Source: Chitinophagaceae bacterium BSSC1 (GTDB lineage: Bacteria > Bacteroidota > Bacteroidia > Chitinophagales > Chitinophagaceae). From it: 64,000 bases of DNA. The DNA lies in assembly GCA_002256435.1 (NCBI GenBank), contig NKJC01000002.1, forward strand, positions 601,996 to 665,995, given 5' to 3'. Every line of letters starts with the position of its first letter. Within the stretch, counting starts at the first letter, position 1. The position numbers were made by a program, and so were the translations under genes. Under the pieces are notes generated by a model. The model was not told the origin of the DNA. It did no database searches and worked only from the letters and a program-made list of their open reading frames with translations. Shown piece by piece: positions 9,362 through 17,698 of this stretch.

Positions 9362-9369
9362 CAAATGTA
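9362..9369 (-). promoter_or_regulatory. Candidate -7 box of the hscA promoter
   Basis: On the minus strand TACATTTG matches TAnnTTTG, 26 bases before the hscA start. No clear TTTG -33 element was found at the usual spacing. Confidence 0.45.
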
Positions 9370-9414
9370 GAACAAGCACGCTTTGGGTTTGTTGCGATTT
9401 CAGGAATCTAATCC

Positions 9415-9804
9415 TCAACTTTCTACCACCCTGGTGCCGCTGATGTAATCATGAAGTGGCACTCCCAAAAAAGCATTGAATAAAAAATCCACAATTACCA
9501 GCCTACTCAGACTCCTAATTAAGATGGCTCCAAAACTAGGTTTTGCTCCTTTTAAATTCACTACTTTACTGACTGTTAAATACTTACCTGGTGTTTTATA
9601 AAGTATAAATTCAAATAGAAAATAGTAAATAAACATCGCGCCAGCAAAAAACCACCAAAAATTAATGGGTTTAAAATGCCAGTTGATCACGTAGAATTTC
9701 CAAAATTGGAAGCCTCCCATGGCTAATAGAAAGACCAGAAATCCGTCTACAATAAAATTCAGCACCCGGGTACCATCCCCCACTTTTTGCAAGTTTTCAT
9801 TCAT
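9415..9804 (-). CDS. RDD family membrane protein
   Basis: 129 residues with three hydrophobic segments (about 16-36, 48-66 and a weaker one near 100-118). The RDD signature is present in altered form: GTRVLNFIVDGFLVF at the N-terminus and the KTPGKYLTVSKVV loop after the second helix, then RSLSRLVIVD. The family has no single agreed function; members have been linked to ion or small-molecule transport. It stands alone, divergent from tyrS and just upstream of hscA on the same strand. Confidence 0.8.
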   Translation of the reverse strand: MNENLQKVGDGTRVLNFIVDGFLVFLLAMGGFQFWKFYVINWHFKPINFWWFFAGAMFIYYFLFEFILYKTPGKYLTVSKVVNLKGAKPSFGAILIRSLSRLVIVDFLFNAFLGVPLHDYISGTRVVES

Positions 9805-9862
9805 CTGACAAAAATATCGGCTTTAGCCCATTAAATTTCAATAGTCAACCAAGAGAACTAAT

Positions 9863-9870
9863 TACTTTTG
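9863..9870 (+). promoter_or_regulatory. Candidate -7 box of the tyrS promoter
   Basis: TACTTTTG matches TAnnTTTG and ends 16 bases before the tyrS ATG. The implied leader is about 10 nt. The -33 element is not clear. Confidence 0.55.
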
Positions 9871-9886
9871 CGCAAATTGTCAGAAG

Positions 9887-11170
9887 ATGCATTTGATTGA
9901 AGATTTACAATGGAGGGGAATGATTCAAGATATCATGCCCGGAACAAAGGAATTACTGGAAAAGGAAATGGTTTCTGGTTATATTGGTTTTGACCCTACA
10001 TCAGACAGTCTACATATTGGTAGCCTGGTTCCAATTTTACTTCTTGTACATCTTCAAAAAGCGGGGCATAAACCCTATGCCCTAGTAGGCGGCGCTACCG
10101 GAATGGTGGGTGACCCCAGTGGCAAAAGCGAGGAAAGAAACCTTTTGAGCGAAGAAATCCTGCAGTTTAACCAAGAAGGCGTGCGCAAACAATTAAGCAA
10201 ATTCTTGGATTTTAACTCAGACAAACCCAATGCCGCCGTTATGGTTAACAACTATGACTGGTTCAAAGACTTTAGCTTTCTGCATTTTATCCGCGACGTA
10301 GGTAAGCATATTACGGTAAACTATATGATGTCTAAAGACAGCGTAAAAAAGCGTCTGGAAGGCGAAACAGGGATGAGTTTTACTGAGTTCACCTACCAAT
10401 TGGTGCAGGGCTATGATTTTTACTGGCTCTATCAGAACCGCAATTGCAAACTACAGATGGGTGGTTCTGACCAATGGGGCAATATTGTTACTGGTACCGA
10501 ATTAATCAGAAGAAAAGCCGGTGGCGAAGCTTTTGCCTTTACCTGCCCCCTTATTACAAAGGCCGATGGTGGCAAATTTGGTAAAACCGAAAAAGGCAAT
10601 GTTTGGCTGGATCCCAAGAAGACCAGCCCCTACCAATTCTATCAGTTCTGGTTAAACGCCAGTGACGAGGACGCCAAAAAATGGATCAAGATCTTTACCC
10701 TTCTTTCAATTGAAGAGATTGAAACCCTCTTGCAACAACAGGAAGCAGCACCCCATGAGCGTGCTTTGCAAAAGAAACTAGCCGAAGAACTCACTTGTTT
10801 TGTTCATAGCCGTGCCGATTATGATTTTGCCGTAAAAGCCTCCGAGATCCTGTTTGGCAATGCCACTACCGAGATTCTCCAAAGCTTGAATGAGGAGCAA
10901 CTCTTACAAGTCATGGAAGGGGTACCAAGCATTGAGATTTCCCGTGGAACACTTACTGAAGGATACGATTTAGTGAGCTTTTTGGCCGATACCCAGATCT
11001 TCCCCAGCAAGGGTGAATCCCGTAAAATGTGGCAGGCTGGTGGCTTGAGCTTGAATAAATCCAAGATCTCTACTGAAAAAGCCGCGGTTGTCCTGGGCGA
11101 TTTACTCCAAGACAAATACTTGTTGGTTCAAAAGGGCAAGAAGAACTACTATTTGGTAAAAGCGGTTTAG
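9887..11170 (+). CDS. tyrS: Tyrosyl-tRNA synthetase
   Basis: 427 residues. The class I HIGH motif is HIGS at 43-46 in DSLHIGSL. The tyrosine-binding QGYDFYWLY and [11 protein letters not shown] segments follow, then the KMSKS equivalent KFGKTE near residue 230 and a C-terminal S4-like RNA-binding domain ending [12 protein letters not shown]. It charges tRNA-Tyr. It has its own promoter and a strong terminator directly after it. Confidence 0.98.
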   Translation: MHLIEDLQWRGMIQDIMPGTKELLEKEMVSGYIGFDPTSDSLHIGSLVPILLLVHLQKAGHKPYALVGGATGMVGDPSGKSEERNLLSEEILQFNQEGVRKQLSKFLDFNSDKPNAAVMVNNYDWFKDFSFLHFIRDVGKHITVNYMMSKDSVKKRLEGETGMSFTEFTYQLVQGYDFYWLYQNRNCKLQMGGSDQWGNIVTGTELIRRKAGGEAFAFTCPLITKADGGKFGKTEKGNVWLDPKKTSPYQFYQFWLNASDEDAKKWIKIFTLLSIEEIETLLQQQEAAPHERALQKKLAEELTCFVHSRADYDFAVKASEILFGNATTEILQSLNEEQLLQVMEGVPSIEISRGTLTEGYDLVSFLADTQIFPSKGESRKMWQAGGLSLNKSKISTEKAAVVLGDLLQDKYLLVQKGKKNYYLVKAV

Positions 11171-11190
11171 CATTTACTTTAAGACATAAA

Positions 11191-11226
11191 AAAAGGGTTG
11201 AACCACTTCGGTTCAACCCTTTTTCT
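11191..11226. terminator. Bidirectional terminator between tyrS and the SGNH esterase
   Basis: AAAAGGGTTGAACC and GGTTCAACCCTTTT pair perfectly around a 5-nt loop (ACTTC). A-rich and T-rich flanks on either side let it work for tyrS (plus) and for the convergent esterase gene (minus). Confidence 0.9.
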
Positions 11227-11239
11227 TTTATGCTCAAGT

Positions 11240-11920
11240 CTATTTAACGGCTTTGATTTCTTTCCACATGGCTTCGGCTACAAATTGCTGACCGGCGGGA
11301 TTTAAATGCACCCTATCAGAAGTAAGGACTCCCTTCTCCTTGTTCTCAGGATTGTTCTTCAAAGAATACTCATGGAACAAGCTTCTTAAGTCTACCAGTT
11401 GCAATTGTTTTTTAGCTGCAAAGCTGCGGATCCAATTGCTGTATTGATTTAGGTCTCCGTCTTGCTGGTTACTATTGTCATGGCGCTCACCAATAGCCGC
11501 AGGTGTACACAGGATTACTTTGGCTCCTCCCGCCTGAATCTTGGTTACCAGGGCCTCATAAAATTTCCCAAACTTATCATAATCAGTACCCGTTCCAGAG
11601 CTGGCTTTATGCCAAACATCGTTTACGCCAATATAAATAAGTACAATGTCTGGGCTTTTCTGCAACACGTCCTGCTCCAAACGCAAATAGAGGTCATATA
11701 CTTTGTTACCACTCACCCCTGCCCCAATGGTCTCGTATTTATCCGTTAACCCTTCTTTTTGAATGATGGTATCAATTAAACGGATATATCCACCCGGTGC
11801 TACCCCAGCTTGGGTAATACTATCTCCAAAAAACAAGACTTTCTTTTTCTTGTCATATCTAAAAGACATCAGGATCATGCAGGCTACAAAAACGCCTAGT
11901 AAAATGAGTTTGTTGGTCAT
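11240..11920 (-). CDS. SGNH/GDSL-type esterase or lipase, membrane-anchored or secreted
   Basis: 226 residues. An N-terminal hydrophobic segment (about 4-20) is followed by KKKKVLFFGDSITQAG, block I with the catalytic Ser. Block II is the Gly in VSGNKVYDL, block III is GVNDVWH with the oxyanion Asn, and block V is DRVHLNPAGQ with the catalytic Asp and His. All SGNH residues are present, so it should be active, probably an acetyl- or acyl-esterase in the periplasm. The substrate is unknown. It ends at a shared terminator with tyrS. Confidence 0.88.
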   Translation of the reverse strand: MTNKLILLGVFVACMILMSFRYDKKKKVLFFGDSITQAGVAPGGYIRLIDTIIQKEGLTDKYETIGAGVSGNKVYDLYLRLEQDVLQKSPDIVLIYIGVNDVWHKASSGTGTDYDKFGKFYEALVTKIQAGGAKVILCTPAAIGERHDNSNQQDGDLNQYSNWIRSFAAKKQLQLVDLRSLFHEYSLKNNPENKEKGVLTSDRVHLNPAGQQFVAEAMWKEIKAVK

Positions 11921-12020
11921 GGCTTTGATTGAATCGATTGATTTGTATGAATTGGCAATAAATATAAATGTTAAAATCTTCCCTCCCGCCCAAACGGGCT
12001 AATTTTCTATGCGATATCTG

Positions 12021-12051
12021 TTGATTTAGGAACTGTAAATAACTATTTTTG
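12021..12051 (+). promoter_or_regulatory. Upstream promoter of a tandem pair before tRNA-Gln
   Basis: TTG (12021-12023), 20 bp, TATTTTTG (12044-12051), an exact TAnnTTTG box. It is followed by GCAGC, and the run CTATTTTTGCAGC recurs 71 bp downstream in the second promoter. Confidence 0.6.
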
Positions 12052-12090
12052 CAGCAGCAGTAGGTATTTGAGCAGAATAGCTTTAAAAAA

Positions 12091-12122
12091 TTTGGAACAT
12101 TTTGCGCGCAACCCTATTTTTG
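12091..12122 (+). promoter_or_regulatory. Proximal promoter of tRNA-Gln
   Basis: TTTG (12091-12094), 20 bp, TATTTTTG (12115-12122). The predicted start is near 12129, about 24 nt before the mature tRNA. Confidence 0.7.
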
Positions 12123-12152
12123 CAGCCCATTCAATCAAACGGATGGGGGAAT

Positions 12153-12223
12153 TGCCTGATAGTATAAGGGTAGTACAACTGATTTTGGTTCAGTATGTCT
12201 TGGTTCGAATCCAGGTCGGGCAA
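12153..12223 (+). tRNA. tRNA-Gln (TTG)
   Basis: 71 nt. The acceptor stem is TGCCTGA/TCGGGCA with one T-G pair, the D arm is GTAT/GTAC, the anticodon arm is ACTGA-TTTTGGT-TCAGT giving TTG, and the T loop is TTCGAAT. The discriminator is A. It marks the left edge of the AT-rich accessory island. Confidence 0.93.
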
Positions 12224-12230
12224 CAAGTGA

Positions 12231-12256
12231 CCCGCAGCATTAGCTGCGGGTTTTTC
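12231..12256 (+). terminator. Terminator of tRNA-Gln
   Basis: CCCGCAGC-ATTA-GCTGCGGG, a perfect 8-bp stem, is followed by TTTTTC. It lies 7 bases past the tRNA. Confidence 0.92.
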
Positions 12257-12727
12257 TTTTTAGCGAATGAGCTGAGCTAGCTCAAGCGAATAAGCAAAAA
12301 AGAAAAACTAGCCACGCGATAGCGGGGCGTGGTCACTTGGGTAATGCCCCTCAAAAGGAAGCCTGCGAGCAAGCGCAGCGATGCAAGCAGGCAATCCAGT
12401 CAAAAAAGCCCCAGCGAGCGAAGCAATGCTGGCTGTAGTCTTGAAGACGTACGATAAGGAAATTTATAAATTAAAAATCTTAAAGCAAACAAATAGATAC
12501 TCTAAAAATAATAAACCATAATTTGGATTCAGTGCTATTTTAATATTTAATTACTAGATAATAATGTTTATAAAATTTGAATAATCTCCCCTTGCTTTAA
12601 AGAATTTTTACATTCTCACTTCTTCATTTAATCCAATTTTGCTAAAACAAAGTGAATAAATATTATATTGAAATGCATTTTAATATTGTTATTTTTAGTA
12701 CTATATTAATTTCAAATAATAACAAAT
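12257..12727. other. Non-coding island edge: GC-rich hairpin chain, then AT-rich upstream region
   Basis: No convincing gene. From 12257 to about 12450 the sequence is GC-rich and made of consecutive inverted repeats: TGAGCTAGCTCA (perfect palindrome), CCACGC..GCGTGG, GCCTGC..GCAGGC and CCAGC..GCTGG. The loops share related GAGC-AAGC/GAAGC strings. From about 12450 to 12727 it turns very AT-rich, in keeping with the following gene. It may be a structured RNA, a recombination site or decayed mobile DNA; I cannot decide which. Confidence 0.5.
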
Positions 12728-15700
12728 ATGCAACGTAAAATAAATTGGCTACACTTTACAGATTTACATTACGGACAAGACAGTCAAAATATTTTGTGGC
12801 CAAAAATAAAAAAAGAGTTATTCAAAGATTTGGAATTCATAAAGAGTGAAATTGGCAAAATTGATATAGTTTTTTTTTCTGGAGATTTAACCCAATCAGG
12901 GAAAAAAGAAGAATTTGATGAACTTACTGCTTTACTTAAAGAATTATGGTCCCATTTCGCAACATTAGGTTCTGAGCCATACTTAGTTGCGATACCAGGA
13001 AACCATGACCTAACAAGACCAGATCGCACTAAAGCAGCTGCGAAAGTTCTAATAAGTTATCAATCTGATGAGGAGTTTAAAACTCTTTTTTGGGATACAA
13101 TTGATAAAAAAAGTGAATACATTGAACTAATTAATCAATGTTTCAAAAATTTCACTGATTGGTACAAGAATGTAGATTTACCCAAACTCCCTATGAAGGA
13201 TGGTATTTTACCTGGAGATTTTTCAATTGACACAGAATTAAATGAAATTCAATTGAAAATTGTGGGATTAAATACCGCTTTTTTAGAACTTAGTTCGGGT
13301 GACTTTTTGGGAAAATTGGCTATACATCCAAGACAATTAATACAGCTAACTTCACAATCACCATTGGACTGGATTGAAAATTCTGACTTATCAATATTAA
13401 TGACACACCATGACCCATCTTGGTATGATGAACAAACGAATCAGTACTATAATAACGATATAAATCCTGCTCCCACTTTTTATAATCATTTATGCGGTCA
13501 TCTTCATAAAGCAAATTCTTCACGTTCAGGTTTAATTGGATCTGAATCTCGAAGAATACAATTAGCTCCTTCATTATTTGGCCTAAAAAAGTACAATAAT
13601 GATCTCGATAGGATTCATGGGTATTTTGCAGGTAGCTTCGAAATTATTGAAGACATGCTTTATGAGAAATTCTATCCAAGAATTGGCCAATTAAATTATG
13701 GGGGTAATTATAGAATTGTACAGGATTCTGGATTTGACTTACATTACAAACCATACATCCAGCTTAATCAACTTTTACATAAGACTTCCGATCAATCAAC
13801 AATAATACCAAGTAACGAAATTAACTCTGGAAATGTCCTCAAAGAAAGAGACACCAATATTCTTGATTTAGAAGCTAATGCTGAAGGTGATAAAAATTTA
13901 AATAAGATTCCTAAAATTAATTACCCTGAATTATCTCAACATAAACATATCAGAATTGTTGAACAACAAAATTTTATCGATCAGTTAACTAATAAACAAA
14001 TCGCATGGTTAATCACTGACTGGGGGTTGGATGAACAGGGCTTTATAGGAAGTATACTTTGCAAGCTTCACCCAATTGATCAAAGAGATGGATTCATTTT
14101 AGATTGTGAAGACATCATTTCAGAAAAGGAACTTCTTTCAGCTTTTGAGGAACAATTCGGAATGCTTTTACAAAATTTTTGTAACCTCACATCTACCCTA
14201 ACAAATTCATTATTGGTCTTAAACTATCTTGATGCAAATTTATATTTAGGGAATGCAGCTTACTACAGGTTTATGCAATTGGTACAATCGATTGTTGACT
14301 TTTGTCCTCAAATGAAAATAATTATTGTAGCGCGTAAGGCTCCTTCAAATTTACTTCAAAATGAATTTATAAAACTGTCAGCTCTAGATATTTCTGAAAT
14401 CAGAGCTTATACAAAATCACATCCTTCCGCCACAAATGACTTTCAAAAGTCAGACAATCTCCTTAAAGTTGAAGAAATAACTAGTGGACTTCCAAAACAC
14501 ATTGATCGTCTGATTGAAAATTTGAAAGTTGTATCATTTGAAGAATTGATTGAAACAGAGAAATATATAACATACGAAACTGTAAATGTCGAGCAGATTC
14601 CTAAATCATTAAGGCAGGCCATTGCAAGCTTACTTGATTCCACAGACAAAACAAAAAATAGAAGTTTAGACCTGCTGAAAGTCCTTACAATTCTTGCGAA
14701 TGGCGAAACCATTGGAAACCTAACTAGATTTTTCGGAGTTAAGCCTATTTATATTGAAAATGCCAACCTATTAGAAAAATTATCTCTAATAGATGTAATT
14801 ACAACAACAAAGCTAATATCAACTATAAACGGACAACAAAGTCAGCAAATTAAAATACTAAAAGTACCTCGACAAATCCGTGATTATGTCACAACACTCA
14901 TTACTGATTCTGAAAAAGATGAAATTGTAAAAGCAGGTTGTGATCTTTATTTTGGTAATAAATGGCGTACAGGTGTAATAAGAAATATTTATGGTTCGCT
15001 TTTTACTTCCTCAAAATTTCTTAACGTTGATAATTGTCATCTGATAACAAATAGCTTAATGGCTAATGCTGTTAAAAATAATGATGATTTTGAAATTGAA
15101 CGAGCAGCAAATTTGTCTATTAAATTTTGTTCTCTACTCTACGAACATGGAGACTATCGAAATGCAATTAGAACTTCAGAAGAAATTTACAATTGGTTGA
15201 AATCAACGGATTTTAATCAATTAAAAGCGGCAAATGCTGGATTATATGGCAAAGCATTACGTATGACGAGTCAAAGGGATAAATCGACAGAAATATTAAA
15301 AGAAGCTCTTTTAATAGAAAATGCACACATTTCAAATAACGATAAAAATAGCATACTCGCAGTTCTGGGATATTCAGCAATTTCAAACAAAAATAATGAA
15401 AAGGCCATTGAATACGCCAAAGAGATTGAAAAAACTGCACTCCCAAAAAGCACCTCTTCTCTTCAAGCAAAATACATTCTTACACGTGCTACATTATCTG
15501 GAGACAAACTAATATCAAGATTAAAAAAACTTGAGAACGAGGCAAGAAAAGCCGATGCTACTGTTTTAAGAAATAATATACTTCTTTCATTAGCAGATTT
15601 GGAAACTGACTCAAATGATGAAGAAAAAAGGTTAAATAAAATAATTGAATCAAAGGATGATGAATATAATGTAATACGAGCTGTAATTAGAAAATCCTTA

Positions 15701-16048
15701 AAACTAATTGAAACTAATAAGCCATTCAATGTTGAAGAATTGAATCTTGTGAATATCGCGTATTCCTATTTATACTCTCAAAGATTAGAAGGATTATTCA
15801 ATGAATGTCATAAAGTTCTATGGTCATACTGCATAAGAGGAGACCGCTATAGTGATCTCCTCAATCTATTTAAACATAGTTCATTGGTATGGAGGATTTC
15901 CGACGATTTAACGAATGAGAAACGTTATTTTCTAGAACTTCTTGAATTACCTGAAAACAAATTGAAACAAATTGACCCTATTCCAATTAATTTAGCTAAC
16001 ATAGAGTATTATAAAAGAAGAAAATTAGAATTTGGCTCTACAAATTAG
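12728..16048 (+). CDS. Large multidomain protein: calcineurin-like phosphoesterase + degenerate STAND-like module + TPR-like repeats
   Basis: 1106 residues. Residues 1-345 are a metallophosphoesterase with a full metal-binding set: DLH at 12-14, GD at 52-53, GNHD at 91-94, THH at 226-228 and GHLH at 257-260. Residues about 405-600 have the order of a STAND/NACHT NTPase, with strand IAWLIT where Walker A should follow, LLVLNYLDA (495-503) at Walker B, KIIIVARKAP (530-539) as the sensor strand and GLPKHIDRL (587-595) like the GLP motif. However, the P-loop GKT/S is missing (GLDEQGFIGS at 433-442) and the Walker B Asp is Asn. About 640-720 resembles a winged helix, and 790 onward is helical and TPR-like. 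No signal peptide. AT-rich, in an accessory island. Probably an anti-phage or conflict protein; this is inference. Confidence 0.7.
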   Translation: MQRKINWLHFTDLHYGQDSQNILWPKIKKELFKDLEFIKSEIGKIDIVFFSGDLTQSGKKEEFDELTALLKELWSHFATLGSEPYLVAIPGNHDLTRPDRTKAAAKVLISYQSDEEFKTLFWDTIDKKSEYIELINQCFKNFTDWYKNVDLPKLPMKDGILPGDFSIDTELNEIQLKIVGLNTAFLELSSGDFLGKLAIHPRQLIQLTSQSPLDWIENSDLSILMTHHDPSWYDEQTNQYYNNDINPAPTFYNHLCGHLHKANSSRSGLIGSESRRIQLAPSLFGLKKYNNDLDRIHGYFAGSFEIIEDMLYEKFYPRIGQLNYGGNYRIVQDSGFDLHYKPYIQLNQLLHKTSDQSTIIPSNEINSGNVLKERDTNILDLEANAEGDKNLNKIPKINYPELSQHKHIRIVEQQNFIDQLTNKQIAWLITDWGLDEQGFIGSILCKLHPIDQRDGFILDCEDIISEKELLSAFEEQFGMLLQNFCNLTSTLTNSLLVLNYLDANLYLGNAAYYRFMQLVQSIVDFCPQMKIIIVARKAPSNLLQNEFIKLSALDISEIRAYTKSHPSATNDFQKSDNLLKVEEITSGLPKHIDRLIENLKVVSFEELIETEKYITYETVNVEQIPKSLRQAIASLLDSTDKTKNRSLDLLKVLTILANGETIGNLTRFFGVKPIYIENANLLEKLSLIDVITTTKLISTINGQQSQQIKILKVPRQIRDYVTTLITDSEKDEIVKAGCDLYFGNKWRTGVIRNIYGSLFTSSKFLNVDNCHLITNSLMANAVKNNDDFEIERAANLSIKFCSLLYEHGDYRNAIRTSEEIYNWLKSTDFNQLKAANAGLYGKALRMTSQRDKSTEILKEALLIENAHISNNDKNSILAVLGYSAISNKNNEKAIEYAKEIEKTALPKSTSSLQAKYILTRATLSGDKLISRLKKLENEARKADATVLRNNILLSLADLETDSNDEEKRLNKIIESKDDEYNVIRAVIRKSLKLIETNKPFNVEELNLVNIAYSYLYSQRLEGLFNECHKVLWSYCIRGDRYSDLLNLFKHSSLVWRISDDLTNEKRYFLELLELPENKLKQIDPIPINLANIEYYKRRKLEFGSTN

Positions 16049-16254
16049 TTTAACTAAGATTTATTTTGGTTGAAAATAGAATTACAAATTATGTTTTCAA
16101 TAAGAAGAATAATTTATTATTTGGCACCCAAACATATTGCTATGGCAACCTTTAGTACAAAAAAAACAGTATAGAAGTATGAAATTACTTATAGCTTTAT
16201 TATTGTATTTTACAAGCATTTAGTTTGTCAAAAATCTCATTTTTTAAATTAAAC

Positions 16255-16878
16255 TTAAATTGGAGCTAAGTAAGTTTCAATTAAACGGCAAAGATCACCG
16301 AAAGTCATTGTATCAATATCTAGACCAGATGTAGTTAATAATGCAGTTAAATCCTTCTCAAATTTCTGAAATTTTGTTACTAAAACATGAGCGGTTGGAA
16401 TATCGATACGATCAGATTCCGTACTAAGCCAGTTTCTAATTTTACGTGTTAACAATACCGGATCATTATTATGAGATTTTGGGTCTATCCCATTAAGATC
16501 AGAAATAAACTTCTGGTATCTATAGTCTTCTGAATCAAAAATTACAACAGTTTTCTTTTTTTGATCCTTATCTCCAAACCGTTTAGCTCCTAAAAACAAA
16601 CCCAACTCTAAAGGCATATTAAATCGAGGAAGTTTTGTTTTTGAATCCAAAGTTACCCTTGAAATATCGTGAATTCCATAACGGCAATCCTTAATCATTC
16701 TAACTATTTTATCTAACCTATTATCAGCTCCATTATCTTCTTCTAATGCAGATTTTGGATAAAAGCCACAACAATAAACAGCAAAGACTGCTGCTCTTAA
16801 CATTGGTTGATAGGTTTTGTCGAAAGGACAATTTATAAAAACCTTATCGTTGTATGTAGCTGTTAATGGTGCAGGCAA
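16255..16878 (-). CDS. TIR-like or deoxyribosyltransferase-like Rossmannoid protein (uncharacterised)
   Basis: 207 residues from a TTG start. VFINCPFD (13-20), LEEDN (45-49), CRYGIHDIS (65-73), NMPLELGLFLG (87-97) and SDLNGIDPKSHNND (126-139) follow the pattern of TIR-like and nucleoside deoxyribosyltransferase folds, where a Glu in the ELG region may be catalytic (Glu91). A helical C-terminal part completes it. An NAD- or nucleotide-directed activity is inferred. The first ATG (Met26) would remove the conserved first strand, so a non-ATG start is required. It lies 24 bp after the stop of the 125-residue gene, in the same frame, and the two form a cassette opposed to the large phosphoesterase gene. 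Confidence 0.6.
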   Translation of the reverse strand: MPAPLTATYNDKVFINCPFDKTYQPMLRAAVFAVYCCGFYPKSALEEDNGADNRLDKIVRMIKDCRYGIHDISRVTLDSKTKLPRFNMPLELGLFLGAKRFGDKDQKKKTVVIFDSEDYRYQKFISDLNGIDPKSHNNDPVLLTRKIRNWLSTESDRIDIPTAHVLVTKFQKFEKDLTALLTTSGLDIDTMTFGDLCRLIETYLAPI

Positions 16879-16902
16879 AATTTTCCGATTGATGTTTAAG
16901 AA

Positions 16903-17280
16903 CTACTTTAACTTTTTTACAGATTCCACCTTTGTAAAATCTTTTCCCAAATGCCTTTTTGGTTGATTTAGTGCAACCCATGTACCGGCTTCAATTTGAC
17001 CTTTTCGATCAGCTGCCTCAATTGTAATGACTGGGGGTGAAGTTTTCGCAGCCCTCTTTACTTTAACAAAACGGTCTTCACTAATAGAAAATACATTTTT
17101 CCTATCTGTAGGAACAAGAATTTCACCATCTAAACCATTTCTTACTAAATATACGGCAGCTTGCATCTTTGCTTGATCAACAGTAACGTTTTTTCGCTCT
17201 CCTGTTTTTAGCATTATCTTTCCTCCAACAACTCTTCTTTTCGATGCTGGCTTATTGATTGTTTTCTTTGCTATTGCCAT
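16903..17280 (-). CDS. Small basic protein of unknown function, partner of the TIR-like gene
   Basis: 125 residues, rich in Lys and Arg, with a basic N-terminal tail (AKKTINKPASKRR) followed by a compact part with VTVDQAKMQAAVYLVRNGLDG and a C-terminal GTWVALNQPKRHLGK. No domain recognised. Its charge suggests nucleic-acid binding or a regulator or antitoxin-like partner, but nothing proves this. It is first in a leftward two-gene cassette. Its TAG stop is in the same frame as the downstream TTG start, eight codons apart. Base composition is AT-rich like the rest of the island. Confidence 0.6.
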   Translation of the reverse strand: MAIAKKTINKPASKRRVVGGKIMLKTGERKNVTVDQAKMQAAVYLVRNGLDGEILVPTDRKNVFSISEDRFVKVKRAAKTSPPVITIEAADRKGQIEAGTWVALNQPKRHLGKDFTKVESVKKLK

Positions 17281-17698
17281 CAGGATTGAATTTTTAGAAA
17301 AGTTAGGATTTATTTTTGAATGATAAAAGTCCTTGACAAAATCATTAATTCATAGTTTTTGTTTCCCTTAACTTCTAAATCAACAAAATTGGAAACAATT
17401 TTGAATGTGTTTTAATAATAAAAGATCATAAAATACCATTTGAGGCCAAAATAATATGTTCTATAAAATTATTCTATTACTAAAAAACAATAACAAATTT
17501 AACAAAACAACCTACCCTTTTTCGCCCCCAATTCAACTTTCGAACTTTTATTTAACTCTTGGGCTTGCTGAAACGACTTAACAAAAGAAGTTTCTTATTG
17601 CTGTGCAAGAATCTTAGCCCATTCTCTGACATTTCAGCAAATGGTATTTTAAGTTTTGCTTCAGGTATCATAAGAAAAAATTATTTCAAAAAATCATC
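17281..17698. other. AT-rich intergenic region with one possible tiny ORF
   Basis: No recognised gene. On the minus strand an ORF of 39 codons runs from ATG at 17671 to TAA at 17552 (begins MIPEAKLKIPFAEMS). It could be a remnant or a small gene, but no support exists beyond the open frame. The stretch 17281-17550 is strongly AT-rich and should hold the promoter of the leftward cassette. I found no copy of the tRNA-Gln 3' end here by eye. Confidence 0.4.

Noticed and set aside
12068..12280. ORF covering tRNA-Gln
   Set aside because: It reads through the tRNA and its terminator, so it cannot be a real gene.
12203..17698. att direct repeat of the tRNA-Gln 3' end at the right edge of the island
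   Set aside because: I looked for the T-arm/acceptor string in 17281-17698 and found no copy by eye; a computed search could still find a diverged one.
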